A stretch of 64,000 nucleotides of DNA from Clostridium gallinarum (lineage in GTDB: Bacteria > Bacillota > Clostridia > Clostridiales > Clostridiaceae): assembly GCF_014836325.1 (NCBI RefSeq), contig NZ_JACSQZ010000003.1, forward strand, positions 39,468 through 103,467. Direction: 5' to 3'. The translations under genes were made by a program, and so were the position numbers. A model generated the notes under the pieces. It saw only the letters and a list, made by a program, of their open reading frames with translations, was not told the origin of the DNA and ran no database searches. Below, piece after piece: positions 1 through 8,559 of this stretch (position 1 is the stretch's first letter; each line of letters starts with the position of its first letter).

Positions 1-1235
1 AAGAAAAATCTTGCAAAATCTTTCATTCCATCACTTAATTTAAAGTATTTAAGTGCTATTAGTGATCCTATTAATACTAATAATCCATATCCAGCATCTG
101 CAACCATCATTCCAAAGAATATTAAATAAAATGGTGCAAGGAGTGGAGTTGGGTCTATTTCATTATATTTAGGATAACTATACATACCTGTAACACTTTC
201 AAAAGCAGATACAAGCTCTCCATTTTTTAGCTTAATAGGTACATTATCAACCTCATCTTCTTTAACATCTTCAAACTCTATATAATAATCATTACCTAGT
301 GTATCATTACATACAGCTCTTAAGCTTTCGCTTTCTTCTTCTGCTATCCATCCTTGAATTGCACAAATATTTTTAGTTCTTAAAAAGTTCTTAGAAACTT
401 TACTTCTCTCAACCTTACTTGCAAAATAATCATATGCAAGTTGTAATTTTTTCAAATCTTCTTCAAGATCTGAAATTTCTTCTTGTACAAAGAACTTCTT
501 TGATTGAATTTCTTCTATTTGATGTTTAAAATCTAAAACTAATTTTAAAGGTTCACCCTCATATTCTGTTTTAAAAGAACTAAATCCAATACTTCTTAAA
601 AATTCTGAAATATTTTCTTCATACTCCTTATTTGCTAAAATCAATAAATTAATATCATTATTACTTCTTGAAATAATTTCAATATATGCATTGTTTAATT
701 CTTGAAGTAATGTTTCTTCATATGACTTAGCTATAGTTCCTAAATAATAAGTAGTATCTTTTAAAGTTTTAAGTTCACCAAATGCTACATCTAAACTTTC
801 CCATGGAATTAAGGTTTCTATTTCAGATTGTAACTTTGTAACTTGCGAATCTAATTTAGCTAACTCTTCATCTCTTTTTTTTGCTTTTTCATAACTATCT
901 AACCAATTAGAGGATTTAACATAGTTTTCTAATTCATCCAAAGTTAAAGTCATTTTTTCTTCCTTTAAAGCTTTTAGTGTAGACTTTTTAGGAACGTATT
1001 TACTTAAAAAATCAACTCCAAACTTTGTCTTTGCAAGATCTTCCTCATAACTTGAAGCTTCGTTATCATCATTATCCCTAGATAACTCTTTTAACTCTTC
1101 ATATTTTTCAAGAAAATCTTCATCTTGCAAGTTAATAAACTCAACATTAGATAATCCTTGCATTTCTTTTAAGAGTTTTTTCTTCTTAGATTCAAAGGTA
1201 AGTAAAGTGAACTTATTCATCTTAACTATTGCCAT
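1..1235 (-). CDS. ntpI: V-type ATP synthase subunit I, N-terminal part (runs off left edge)
   Basis: About 411 codons of the membrane-anchoring stator subunit of a V/A-type ATPase; the C-terminal membrane domain lies beyond the left edge. The visible part is the long charged, coiled-coil cytoplasmic arm. The first membrane segment begins near residues 365-385 (APFYLIFFGMMVADAGYGL), a signature of this subunit. The start MAIVKMNKFTLL overlaps the end of subunit H by 14 bp, which implies translational coupling; MNKFTLL at 1220 is an alternative start. In the family this subunit holds the stator stalks and forms part of the ion path. The gene order H then I is the usual start of clostridial V-ATPase operons, so K, E, C, F, A, B and D are expected to the left (inference). 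Confidence 0.93.
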   Translation of the reverse strand, partial: MAIVKMNKFTLLTFESKKKKLLKEMQGLSNVEFINLQDEDFLEKYEELKELSRDNDDNEASSYEEDLAKTKFGVDFLSKYVPKKSTLKALKEEKMTLTLDELENYVKSSNWLDSYEKAKKRDEELAKLDSQVTKLQSEIETLIPWESLDVAFGELKTLKDTTYYLGTIAKSYEETLLQELNNAYIEIISRSNNDINLLILANKEYEENISEFLRSIGFSSFKTEYEGEPLKLVLDFKHQIEEIQSKKFFVQEEISDLEEDLKKLQLAYDYFASKVERSKVSKNFLRTKNICAIQGWIAEEESESLRAVCNDTLGNDYYIEFEDVKEDEVDNVPIKLKNGELVSAFESVTGMYSYPKYNEIDPTPLLAPFYLIFFGMMVADAGYGLLVLIGSLIALKYFKLSDGMKDFARFF

Positions 1236-1548
1236 GAATCTTCACTATCCTCTCAACGATTAAATTAATAGCATTATTTTTCTTATCATCAGAAACATTT
1301 TTGATTTTTTGTACTTCTTTTTCACCATTTTCTAATATAGGTGTTGACTCTAATCTTCCTTCTTCTTCTGATTTCTTAAAAATTTGATCTTTTCTTAAGT
1401 TCGCGCTTTCTATTATTTTATTATATTCTTCTTCTGCTTGGATCCTTGCGCTGTTAATTATTTCTTTAGACTTAATTGTAGCTTCTTGAATTAGCTCTTC
1501 TGCCTTATTCTCAGCTTTTTTTATATCATTTATTGCTTCTAATGCCAA
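1222..1548 (-). CDS. V-type ATP synthase subunit H (peripheral stalk)
   Basis: A 108-residue, almost entirely helical and highly charged protein (MALEAINDIKKAENKAEELI onward). This is typical of the AhaH/subunit H family, which pairs with subunit E to form the peripheral stalk. The start codon is TTG at 1548, preceded by a strong AAAGGTGG-type ribosome site. It is the first gene of the operon, with a promoter immediately upstream, and it overlaps subunit I by 14 bp. The family has low sequence identity, so the call rests on length, coiled-coil character and position before subunit I. Confidence 0.85.
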   Translation of the reverse strand: MALEAINDIKKAENKAEELIQEATIKSKEIINSARIQAEEEYNKIIESANLRKDQIFKKSEEEGRLESTPILENGEKEVQKIKNVSDDKKNNAINLIVERIVKIHGNS

Positions 1549-1625
1549 AATCTCACCACCTTTATCTTTTTGATAATATAGAAATTAATACTTTATATAG
1601 TATTGATTACTCTTTACTATTATTT

Positions 1626-1653
1626 ATTATACACTTTTTCCTGTTTTTTTCAA
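1626..1653 (-). promoter_or_regulatory. Promoter of the V-type ATP synthase operon
   Basis: On the minus strand TTGAAA (1653-1648) is followed after 16 bp by TATAAT (1631-1626), a good vegetative-type promoter. It predicts a leader of about 70 nt before the TTG start at 1548. That leader contains a short AATACT/AGTATT hairpin. No known riboswitch is recognisable. Confidence 0.6.
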
Positions 1654-1739
1654 CATCTTTATCTTTATTCTAGAAAAACCATATTAGTTTTCCTAGAATT
1701 GTAAATGTTTTCTTCAGAGAATTGTTAACTTTTATTTCC

Positions 1740-3416
1740 TTAATCTTCATTTATCTCATCAGTTATATTTATTATATCACCTCCATAACCAAATAAATAA
1801 TAATCCTTTTCTTTAACTATTATCGAATCTTCTTTAAATTTATTAATATTAATATCAAATGATTCCAAATAATAATCTTTAAAAGAATATTTAACTCTTA
1901 ACTTCTCTTTTATTTTTTCTTCTAGTTCTTTATCTATACTTTTCTTTATAAATTCTGGAATTCCTCTTTTTTTATTAAAACTTAAGTAATCAAATCTTAA
2001 AAACTCTTTTAATATATGATTATCTTCTTTTAATATCTCCATATTAAAATCTAAAAATACTCTATAATATTCACTATTTCCTATATTTCTATTGAAATAC
2101 CCCTTTTTCTCAAAGTACATTCCAAGCTCATAATAGAAATCAAATGGAGTTTCAAATTTCTTTACTAAATATTTTATTATGTTATTAAATTTTTGTGAGT
2201 TATAGTATTTATCAACCATCTCCTCAACTTTTTTAAGCTTTAAGAGTTCATAATAGCTTATATCCTTTGTTTTTAATATTTCATAAGGTGGATATGGTGA
2301 ATACTTCATTCCATAATCTTCTGCTTCTTCTCTCATAGAAGAACCTCTTAATAGTTTTAAAAAACCTAATTGTATTTCTTCTGGACTTATACTATAAACA
2401 TCATTAAAAGATTTTTTGAAAGATTCATAATCCTCTCCTGGAAGACCTGCAATAAGATCTAAATGCTGTTTTATATTTCTTATTTGAAGAAGTTCATCAA
2501 CCTTTTCCTTAATATCACTAAAATTAACAAATCTATTTATTCTATTTAATACATCATCATTAGTAGTTTGAACTCCAACCTCAAACTGGAATCTATCCTT
2601 AGGAGCCTTTCTTAGTAGCTCTAATTCTGCCTTTTTCAATATATCGGCAGATATTTCAAAATGGAATTGTGTTTTAGTATCTTGATTAATTAAAAACTCC
2701 CATATAGCCATTGTAAACTTATGATTACAGTTAAATGTTCTATCTACAAACTTTACAAGTCTAACTTCCTTATCTATAAAATATTTTAATTCCTTCTTTA
2801 CTCTTTCTGCATCTAGAAATCTAACTCCATGAACCGTAGATGATAAACAATATTTACAATTAAACGGACAACCTCTAGATGCCTCATAATATACTATCTT
2901 ATTATCTAAATTTTCATCTTCTTCATAAGGAAAAACTATTTCATTCATGTTCATTAAAGGTCTTTTACCATTAAATAAAATTTCATTATCCTTTTTATAG
3001 TATAATCCTCTTATAGTATTTATATCTCTTTCACCTAATTTATATTCTACAAATTCTCTATATGTTTTTTCACCCTCACCTTCAATAATATACTCCCCAT
3101 TAAGCTCTTTAAGTATATTTTGACTATCATAGGATACTTCTGGTCCACCATAAAGTATTTCAATATTTTCATCTACTAACTTTATTAAATTTGATAAACG
3201 ATTTATCATTTCTATATTCCATATATAAGTGGAAAATGCCACAACATCAGGCTTTTCTAAAATTATTTCTTCTAAAATCTTCTCTTCTCTATCATTTATA
3301 GAAAACTCCCTAATTTTACAATCATAATTCATATCTTTTGTAAATGCTTTTAAATATCTAACAGCCAAATTACTGTGTACAAACTTAGAATTTATAGCTG
3401 TAAGTAAAATTTTCAT
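1740..3416 (-). CDS. B12-binding-domain radical SAM protein (DUF4080 type)
   Basis: A 558-residue protein. The N-terminal 150 residues look like a cobalamin-binding Rossmann domain with a degenerate motif. The radical SAM motif CPFNCKYC near residues 184-191 supplies the three cysteines for the 4Fe-4S cluster and is followed by a TIM-barrel core. The C-terminal part resembles the DUF4080 extension of clostridial members. The substrate is unknown; proteins of this architecture are anaerobic radical enzymes, often annotated only at family level. The gene is preceded by a small methyltransferase-like gene 28 bp upstream, so the two are probably cotranscribed. The start ATG at 3416 has a weak purine-rich ribosome site (AGGGAG). 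Confidence 0.85.
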   Translation of the reverse strand: MKILLTAINSKFVHSNLAVRYLKAFTKDMNYDCKIREFSINDREEKILEEIILEKPDVVAFSTYIWNIEMINRLSNLIKLVDENIEILYGGPEVSYDSQNILKELNGEYIIEGEGEKTYREFVEYKLGERDINTIRGLYYKKDNEILFNGKRPLMNMNEIVFPYEEDENLDNKIVYYEASRGCPFNCKYCLSSTVHGVRFLDAERVKKELKYFIDKEVRLVKFVDRTFNCNHKFTMAIWEFLINQDTKTQFHFEISADILKKAELELLRKAPKDRFQFEVGVQTTNDDVLNRINRFVNFSDIKEKVDELLQIRNIKQHLDLIAGLPGEDYESFKKSFNDVYSISPEEIQLGFLKLLRGSSMREEAEDYGMKYSPYPPYEILKTKDISYYELLKLKKVEEMVDKYYNSQKFNNIIKYLVKKFETPFDFYYELGMYFEKKGYFNRNIGNSEYYRVFLDFNMEILKEDNHILKEFLRFDYLSFNKKRGIPEFIKKSIDKELEEKIKEKLRVKYSFKDYYLESFDININKFKEDSIIVKEKDYYLFGYGGDIINITDEINED

Positions 3417-3444
3417 ACGTATTTTTCTCCCTTCAACTTAAAAC

Positions 3445-3939
3445 TTATATTTTACTAGCTCTTATAAAATGAATATCCTCCCATAGTTTAGTTTCTTCTA
3501 TTTTATAATATTTTTCAAGGAGTTTTTTATTTTCTTCTATATTAGATTTTATTAATGGATTTAAATTCTTAAATTCGAATTCTCTTAATTTTCCTGAGGG
3601 TAAAATTGTTATTATTTTATTATTAACCATATCCTTTATTTCTTTATTTATATCCCATATAAATAATTCTCCACCAGATTCTATATATTTGCTTACTTCT
3701 TCAATCAACTTTAATCTAGTTGAAGCATTCCAAAACCTACTTAAACAAAAAAACATAGTACAAATATTATATTCCTTTTTTATAAGATTATTATTTTCTT
3801 CAGCATATACATAATCTACAGATACTTCATTCATTACTTCCTTTGATATATTGTAAATAACACCAAAGCTTTCTCCAATATCTAATATATTTCCCTGTAG
3901 CTTTACATCTGATAAATTTAAAACTATTGTTTTTCCCAT
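3445..3939 (-). CDS. Small class I SAM methyltransferase-like protein
   Basis: A 164-residue protein with a Rossmann methyltransferase-like pattern. GNILDIGESFGVIY near residue 16 looks like a motif I, an acidic residue follows the second strand (VSVDYVYAEE), and YIESGGELFIWDI matches the post-IV strand of class I enzymes. It is shorter than most catalytic members and the glycine loop is imperfect (DIGESFG), so activity is uncertain. It sits directly upstream of the radical SAM gene on the same strand; whether they act on the same substrate is not shown. The start ATG overlaps a good AAGGTGAG ribosome site. Confidence 0.5.
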   Translation of the reverse strand: MGKTIVLNLSDVKLQGNILDIGESFGVIYNISKEVMNEVSVDYVYAEENNNLIKKEYNICTMFFCLSRFWNASTRLKLIEEVSKYIESGGELFIWDINKEIKDMVNNKIITILPSGKLREFEFKNLNPLIKSNIEENKKLLEKYYKIEETKLWEDIHFIRASKI

Positions 3940-4096
3940 CTCACCTTACCTCCATATTACATAAGTTACATTATATTTATATTTATACTTAGTAAAAAAT
4001 ATTAATAAATTCCATATTATATTTAAAATTTTTTACATATTCATATTTATATTGATTTAAGAATAGATATAACTGTATTGATTGGGGGTGAAAAAT

Positions 4097-5596
4097 TTGA
4101 AAGAAGATAGTTTTTTAAAAAATTCTATGCTTCTAACTGCATCTAATGTTACAACAGGAGTTTTAGGATTTATTTTTTCAATTTATTTAGCAGATCTTAT
4201 AGGTCCTGTTGGTCTTGGGCTTTATGGACTCGTAATGCCTATTTATAATCTTTTTATTTGTCTTATGACAGCTGGAATAATAGCTGCTATATCTCAGGTT
4301 TCAGCTATCTATAAGTCAAAGGGACAATATAATAATATAAGTAAAACTATTAAATGTGTTGCAAGCTTTAATGTAATATGGGCTGTACTTATCGGAGTAA
4401 TTGTGTTTTTTTTAGCTCCTTACATAAGTAAATATGGAATTCATGATATGAGAACTGTAAATGCTATTAGAATAACTTGTCCAGCAATGGTCTTTATAGC
4501 TTTATCAAACATTTTAAAAGGGTATTTTTATGGTGTAACAAAAATAGTAGTACCTTCATTTATTGATATTTTAGAAAAGGCTATGCGTATAATTACTATA
4601 ACATTACTTATTTTTATATTTAACTCTACTTCTATTACTACCCTTGTAACTTTAGCTTATTTATCTTTAGCTATTGGTGAACTACAAAGTTTAATTTTAC
4701 TTTTGATATATTACAAAAATATAAAAAGGAAATCTCCACCGTCTTTAGATAAACCTGAAAGAGCTTCACAATTATTATTTAATGTTTTAGTTATTGCATT
4801 ACCTTTATGTATAAATGGATTTTTAGGAAATTTATTTGGAACTGCATCCACACTTCTAGTTCCAAGACGATTAGTAGCAGCTGGATTTGATGCAACTGCA
4901 GCTTTAGGCATGATAGGAAAGTTTACAGGTATGGCATTAACTATAGTCACATTTCCAATGATAGTTGTTATGTCTATTAACTCTTTAATAGTTCCAGACC
5001 TTTCGGAAACTATAAGTCGAAGGGACTACTATAATGCTTCTATAAGAATAAAAAAAGTTATGAAAATTGCATTTTTACTTGGACTTGCTACTACAGTTAT
5101 ATGTAACCTAGTACCAACCTCCCTTGGACAAATGTTTTTCAAAAGAGATGATTTAGGAATCTATATAAAAGTAGCATCTCTAAGTGCTCCAATTTTCTTT
5201 ACTGCTAGCACTATGTTTGGAATTTTAAATGGATTAAACAGACAAGGTATAATACTTAGAAATTCTTTAATAATATCTGCTATTGAACTTGTTTGTCTTT
5301 TTATATTCATTGGCATTCCAGGCGTAAATATACTTGGATATGGTATAACATTATTTATAACTTCAAGTATAAGCTTATTTATAAATCTTAGAGAAGTACA
5401 AAAACACATATACTTAAACTTATCAATTAGTAATATAATTATTTTTACTTTACTAGGAATCCTAACTTTTATTATTCTAAGAACCTTAACAGCTAATATA
5501 TTAAATAATTTTCTTATTCTAAAAAATATAATTATTATAGCAATAACTTTCTCAATATTTACAATACTAAACTTCTTTGGAATTGAAGAAGACTAA
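4097..5596 (+). CDS. spoVB: Stage V sporulation protein B (lipid flippase family)
   Basis: A 499-residue polytopic membrane protein of the MOP/MATE flippase superfamily with about 14 hydrophobic segments. The N-terminus (LKEDSFLKNSMLLTASN, first residue read as Met) and the segment GPVGLGLYGLVMPIYNL are typical of SpoVB, which is needed for spore cortex synthesis and is thought to move lipid-linked cortex precursors. The longer frame begins at a TTG at 4082, but that codon has no ribosome site. GGGGGTGA at 4084-4091 lies 5 nt before TTG 4097, so I take 4097 as the start. It is transcribed divergently from the methyltransferase-like gene and convergently with the next gene, which is a paralogous flippase. 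Confidence 0.9.
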   Translation: MKEDSFLKNSMLLTASNVTTGVLGFIFSIYLADLIGPVGLGLYGLVMPIYNLFICLMTAGIIAAISQVSAIYKSKGQYNNISKTIKCVASFNVIWAVLIGVIVFFLAPYISKYGIHDMRTVNAIRITCPAMVFIALSNILKGYFYGVTKIVVPSFIDILEKAMRIITITLLIFIFNSTSITTLVTLAYLSLAIGELQSLILLLIYYKNIKRKSPPSLDKPERASQLLFNVLVIALPLCINGFLGNLFGTASTLLVPRRLVAAGFDATAALGMIGKFTGMALTIVTFPMIVVMSINSLIVPDLSETISRRDYYNASIRIKKVMKIAFLLGLATTVICNLVPTSLGQMFFKRDDLGIYIKVASLSAPIFFTASTMFGILNGLNRQGIILRNSLIISAIELVCLFIFIGIPGVNILGYGITLFITSSISLFINLREVQKHIYLNLSISNIIIFTLLGILTFIILRTLTANILNNFLILKNIIIIAITFSIFTILNFFGIEED

Positions 5597-5709
5597 AAAA
5601 GAGATAAACATTATATTCCTTACTCCGTCGCATGCGCTCCAAGTCGCAGTCATACAATGTTTATCTCTTTACAAACTGAATGAAGGAGGTAGCTAAACGC
5701 TACCTCCTT
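5597..5709 (+). repeat. Two-hairpin repeat R1 (type I hairpin plus short hairpin 2)
   Basis: Member of the dispersed family described in the findings. Hairpin 1 arms are GAGATAAACATT (5601-5612) and AATGTTTATCTC (5656-5667), around a core containing CCGTCGCATGCGCTCCAAGTC-like bases. The linker ACAAACTGAATGAAGG follows. Hairpin 2 is here a compact 11-bp stem (5683-5693 with 5699-5709). The element fills the convergent gap directly after the spoVB stop codon. Confidence 0.85.
5683..5709. terminator. Bidirectional terminator hairpin (hairpin 2 of R1)
   Basis: AAGGAGGTAGC pairs perfectly with GCTACCTCCTT across a 5-nt loop. T-rich sequence follows on the plus strand. It lies between the convergent spoVB and murJ-like genes and can serve both. 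Confidence 0.7.
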
Positions 5710-5750
5710 ATTATTTTATCTTTAATCGATTATTATCAATTATGCATTAT

Positions 5751-7367
5751 CTATATCAGTTTTTTTCTTAATCTTCTTGGTAAGAATTTAAATAGTGTTG
5801 GTGATATTAAATCTAAGTCTTTTCTTTTTATTCCACCTAAATATATCATAGTATAAAGATAAATAGTTCCACCTATAGCAATTAATATTAATGTTATAAT
5901 TGCACTTACTATTCTTCCTCCACCTAATGCATCTGAAACTTTAGTTATAGGGAATTTTGCAATTAATATTCCGATTGCCATTAATATTGAACAAATAGTT
6001 GGTATAATAGCTTGTTTTACTATAGGAATATTTACTTTAAAGAATTCTTTTATTTTTCTATGATTTATTACAGTAGGTATAATAAATGATACAAAAGTTG
6101 CAACTACTGCTCCCATTATGTTAACACTTGGAATTGCAACTAAAACTATGTTTATAATTATTTTTGCAAATAATCCAATACTAGCTGATACTATAATTAA
6201 GTATAATTTATTAATTCCTTGTAATATAACATTTTGTATTGTTGTTATTGACATAAATATTAATAATGCCGAACCATACATAAGTAACGTATATCCTGAA
6301 TTAGAAGGAAATAAGAAAGTATATATTTCCTTACTTAATATTGCTAATCCAAAGGTAGCTGGCATAACTATTATATACATCATTCTAAAGGAATAACTAG
6401 TTTGCTTCTTTAATTCTTTTCTATCCTTACACACAAACGCTTGTATTATCTTTGGAAATATAGATGTTCCAAGAGCTGTTACTATAGCAAGCGGTACATA
6501 AATAAGTGTTTTATAATAGGATAAAACTGATGTTAAGCTATCTATTTTAGCTTTATCAAAACCAGCTGAAGTTAAACTTCTTGCTAAGGTTATACTATCT
6601 ATAACTCCTGCAAAATTTTGAACAGCTGCAACTAATGTTATTGGAATAGCATACTTAAATAGTTTTTTAACTATTCTCTTATCAGAAACTTTTTTTCTAC
6701 TTGGATCGTGGTTTATTTCTGCCTCTTCTCTAAAATCATTTTTATTATAAATATAAATAATATACATGATTGCAACAACTGCACCAAGAGAAGTTCCTAC
6801 AGTTCCCCCTGCACTTCCCCATTCTAAGCTGCTTGTAATCTTTATTAATAAAGCTGCAAAAATAATACTAAGCACAACATTTATTAATTGCTCAATAATT
6901 TGAGATATTGCTAGAGATTCCATTTCTTCAATCCCCTGCATATATCCTCTAAATCCAGCTAAGATAGCAGCAAAAATTATTGCAGGTCCTAAGAACATAA
7001 ATGTCAATGCTGATCTTTCTCTATAAATCAGTTTAGATATAGGAAATGCTAATGCCATAAATATTCCTGCAATAACTATACTTATAATCGCTAAATATTT
7101 AATTGCAAGCTTCATTGCTCTTAAAGCATCTTTATGATTTCCTACAGCCCTAAGTTCAGTAACAACCTTAGTTACTGCTGGTTGAGCTCCTAAACTAGTT
7201 ACTGCAATTAGAAATACAAATATATCATAGCCTGCTACATATATTCCATAGCCTTCTTCCCCTAGAACTGCTGTTAATAAAGGAACATATATTGCTGATA
7301 ATAACTTACCAGCAATACCTGCTATTGATAATATTAAAAAACCACGTCCGGCTGATTTTTGTTCCAT
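5751..7367 (-). CDS. Lipid II flippase of the MurJ/YtgP-SpoVB family
   Basis: About 538 residues with 14 predicted membrane segments; polysaccharide biosynthesis/MOP superfamily. N-terminal features (SAGRGFLILSIAGIAGKLLS, then VLGEEGYGIYVAGYD) fit the clostridial and bacillar YtgP type, whose Bacillus member acts as MurJ, flipping lipid II for peptidoglycan synthesis. A GTG at 7376 in the same frame lies inside the ribosome site (AAAGGTGA), so the ATG at 7367 (MEQKSAG) is preferred. It is paralogous to, and convergent with, spoVB. The rRNA pseudouridine synthase gene lies 15 bp upstream and is probably cotranscribed. The exact lipid substrate is inferred from the family. Confidence 0.8.
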   Translation of the reverse strand: MEQKSAGRGFLILSIAGIAGKLLSAIYVPLLTAVLGEEGYGIYVAGYDIFVFLIAVTSLGAQPAVTKVVTELRAVGNHKDALRAMKLAIKYLAIISIVIAGIFMALAFPISKLIYRERSALTFMFLGPAIIFAAILAGFRGYMQGIEEMESLAISQIIEQLINVVLSIIFAALLIKITSSLEWGSAGGTVGTSLGAVVAIMYIIYIYNKNDFREEAEINHDPSRKKVSDKRIVKKLFKYAIPITLVAAVQNFAGVIDSITLARSLTSAGFDKAKIDSLTSVLSYYKTLIYVPLAIVTALGTSIFPKIIQAFVCKDRKELKKQTSYSFRMMYIIVMPATFGLAILSKEIYTFLFPSNSGYTLLMYGSALLIFMSITTIQNVILQGINKLYLIIVSASIGLFAKIIINIVLVAIPSVNIMGAVVATFVSFIIPTVINHRKIKEFFKVNIPIVKQAIIPTICSILMAIGILIAKFPITKVSDALGGGRIVSAIITLILIAIGGTIYLYTMIYLGGIKRKDLDLISPTLFKFLPRRLRKKLI

Positions 7368-7382
7368 ATTAATCACCTTTTA

Positions 7383-8351
7383 CTATATTTTAAACTTAAA
7401 TACATCATTTTTAATCTTTTTAAATACTGGTGGTAAACTTTCTGTTATTGTTTTATTATTTAAATAATTTAATTTATCCTTTGTATCTCTAAAAATCAGT
7501 TTATATGCATATAAGAATTGACAATCTAAGCCAAACTTATTTGCAAAGAATGAATTTAATTTTCTATCTCCATACTTATTATCTCCAATAATAGGAGTTC
7601 CTAAATGAGATAAATGAGCTCTTATTTGATGACTTCTTCCTGTTATTAAATCTATTTCTAGGAATGAATAAGCCCCATTAGTTTTTAAAGTCTTAACTTC
7701 CATAGCTATTTCCTTAGAATTTGGAACTTCTTCTTCATATATTTTAGAAATATTAGCATCTTCATTCTTAAGTATGTATCCTTTATATAATCCATCCTTA
7801 ATTTTTCCCTTAACTAAAGCATTATAATACTTTTCAACATTACCTTCTCTTATTAATTCATTTACAGTTCTTAATGATTCAAAGTTCTTACCAAATATAA
7901 CTATACCAGAAGTGTTTCTATCTAATCTATTACATGGTGCTGGAGTAAATGTTAATTCATTTTCAGGTATATAATCACCCTTTGCATTTAAATAAGATAA
8001 TACATAATCTGTTAAGCTAGGCTCCTTACCTTTTTCATCTGGATGAACTAAAATATTAGGCCATTTTTCAACTATTAATATATTAGAATCCTCATATGTT
8101 ATTTTCATTCCACTAGCATTTACCTTAATAAACTTTTCCTCAGGCTTTTCCTTAGTACTTTGTATATATTTAATTTCAACTACATCCTCAACTTGAAGTG
8201 TGTAATTTTCCTTTTGCTTCTTTCCATTAACCCTAACATCACCTTTTCTTAAGGCTTTAAATATTTTACTTAAAGGTACATCCTTTAATAATTTTCTCAA
8301 AAACTTATCCAGTCTTTGACCCGCTTCATTTGTTCCTATTTCTATTTTCAA
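7383..8351 (-). CDS. RluA-family RNA pseudouridine synthase (RluC/RluD type)
   Basis: About 322 residues. The N-terminal S4 RNA-binding domain (residues 1-60; RLDKFLRKLL, KGDVRVNGKK) precedes the catalytic domain, whose signature RLDRNTSGIVIFGK contains the catalytic aspartate. GRSHQIRAHLSHLG further on is also characteristic. It converts uridine to pseudouridine in rRNA, probably 23S; which position cannot be read from sequence. The frame extends to a GTG at 8360, but that codon is part of the ribosome site AAGGAGTG. The TTG at 8351 is 8 nt downstream and gives MKIEIGTNEAGQRLDK, so it is preferred. Confidence 0.88.
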   Translation of the reverse strand: MKIEIGTNEAGQRLDKFLRKLLKDVPLSKIFKALRKGDVRVNGKKQKENYTLQVEDVVEIKYIQSTKEKPEEKFIKVNASGMKITYEDSNILIVEKWPNILVHPDEKGKEPSLTDYVLSYLNAKGDYIPENELTFTPAPCNRLDRNTSGIVIFGKNFESLRTVNELIREGNVEKYYNALVKGKIKDGLYKGYILKNEDANISKIYEEEVPNSKEIAMEVKTLKTNGAYSFLEIDLITGRSHQIRAHLSHLGTPIIGDNKYGDRKLNSFFANKFGLDCQFLYAYKLIFRDTKDKLNYLNNKTITESLPPVFKKIKNDVFKFKI

Positions 8352-8375
8352 TAGTATCACTCCTTATAAGTTAAG

Positions 8376-8509
8376 AATGAAAAATTAAAAATGTAAAATT
8401 TAGGAGGTTTTGCACAGCAAAACTTATATTAAATGTGCGAAGCACTTATATTTCAAAATCCAAAGGATTTTTTCCTTAATTCTTCATTCTTCATTTTTAA
8501 TTTTTCATT
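8376..8509. repeat. MITE-like element with 18-bp inverted ends and three inner hairpins
   Basis: AATGAAAAATTAAAAATG at 8376-8393 is repeated in perfect inversion at 8492-8509. Between the arms lie three perfect small hairpins: 8407-8423 (7-bp stem, loop ACA), 8435-8445 (4-bp stem, loop GAA) and 8455-8471 (7-bp stem, loop AAA). No coding capacity. It fills the gap between the M20 gene and the pseudouridine synthase gene. Confidence 0.75.
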
Positions 8510-8559
8510 GTAAAAATATTTATATTTTTACTTATTCATTGTATTAGATTAATATTATT

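Noticed and set aside
4082..4096. TTG at 4082 as spoVB start
   Set aside because: No ribosome site precedes it, and the ribosome site at 4084-4091 lies after it, pointing to TTG 4097.
4711..5409. Minus-strand frames inside spoVB
   Set aside because: Shadows of a well-supported coding sequence, without ribosome sites.
5597..5709. Repeats as ordinary rho-independent terminators only
   Set aside because: Hairpin 1 is 60-75 bp with a conserved unpaired core and a constant linker to a second hairpin, which plain terminators do not need. They may still terminate transcription.
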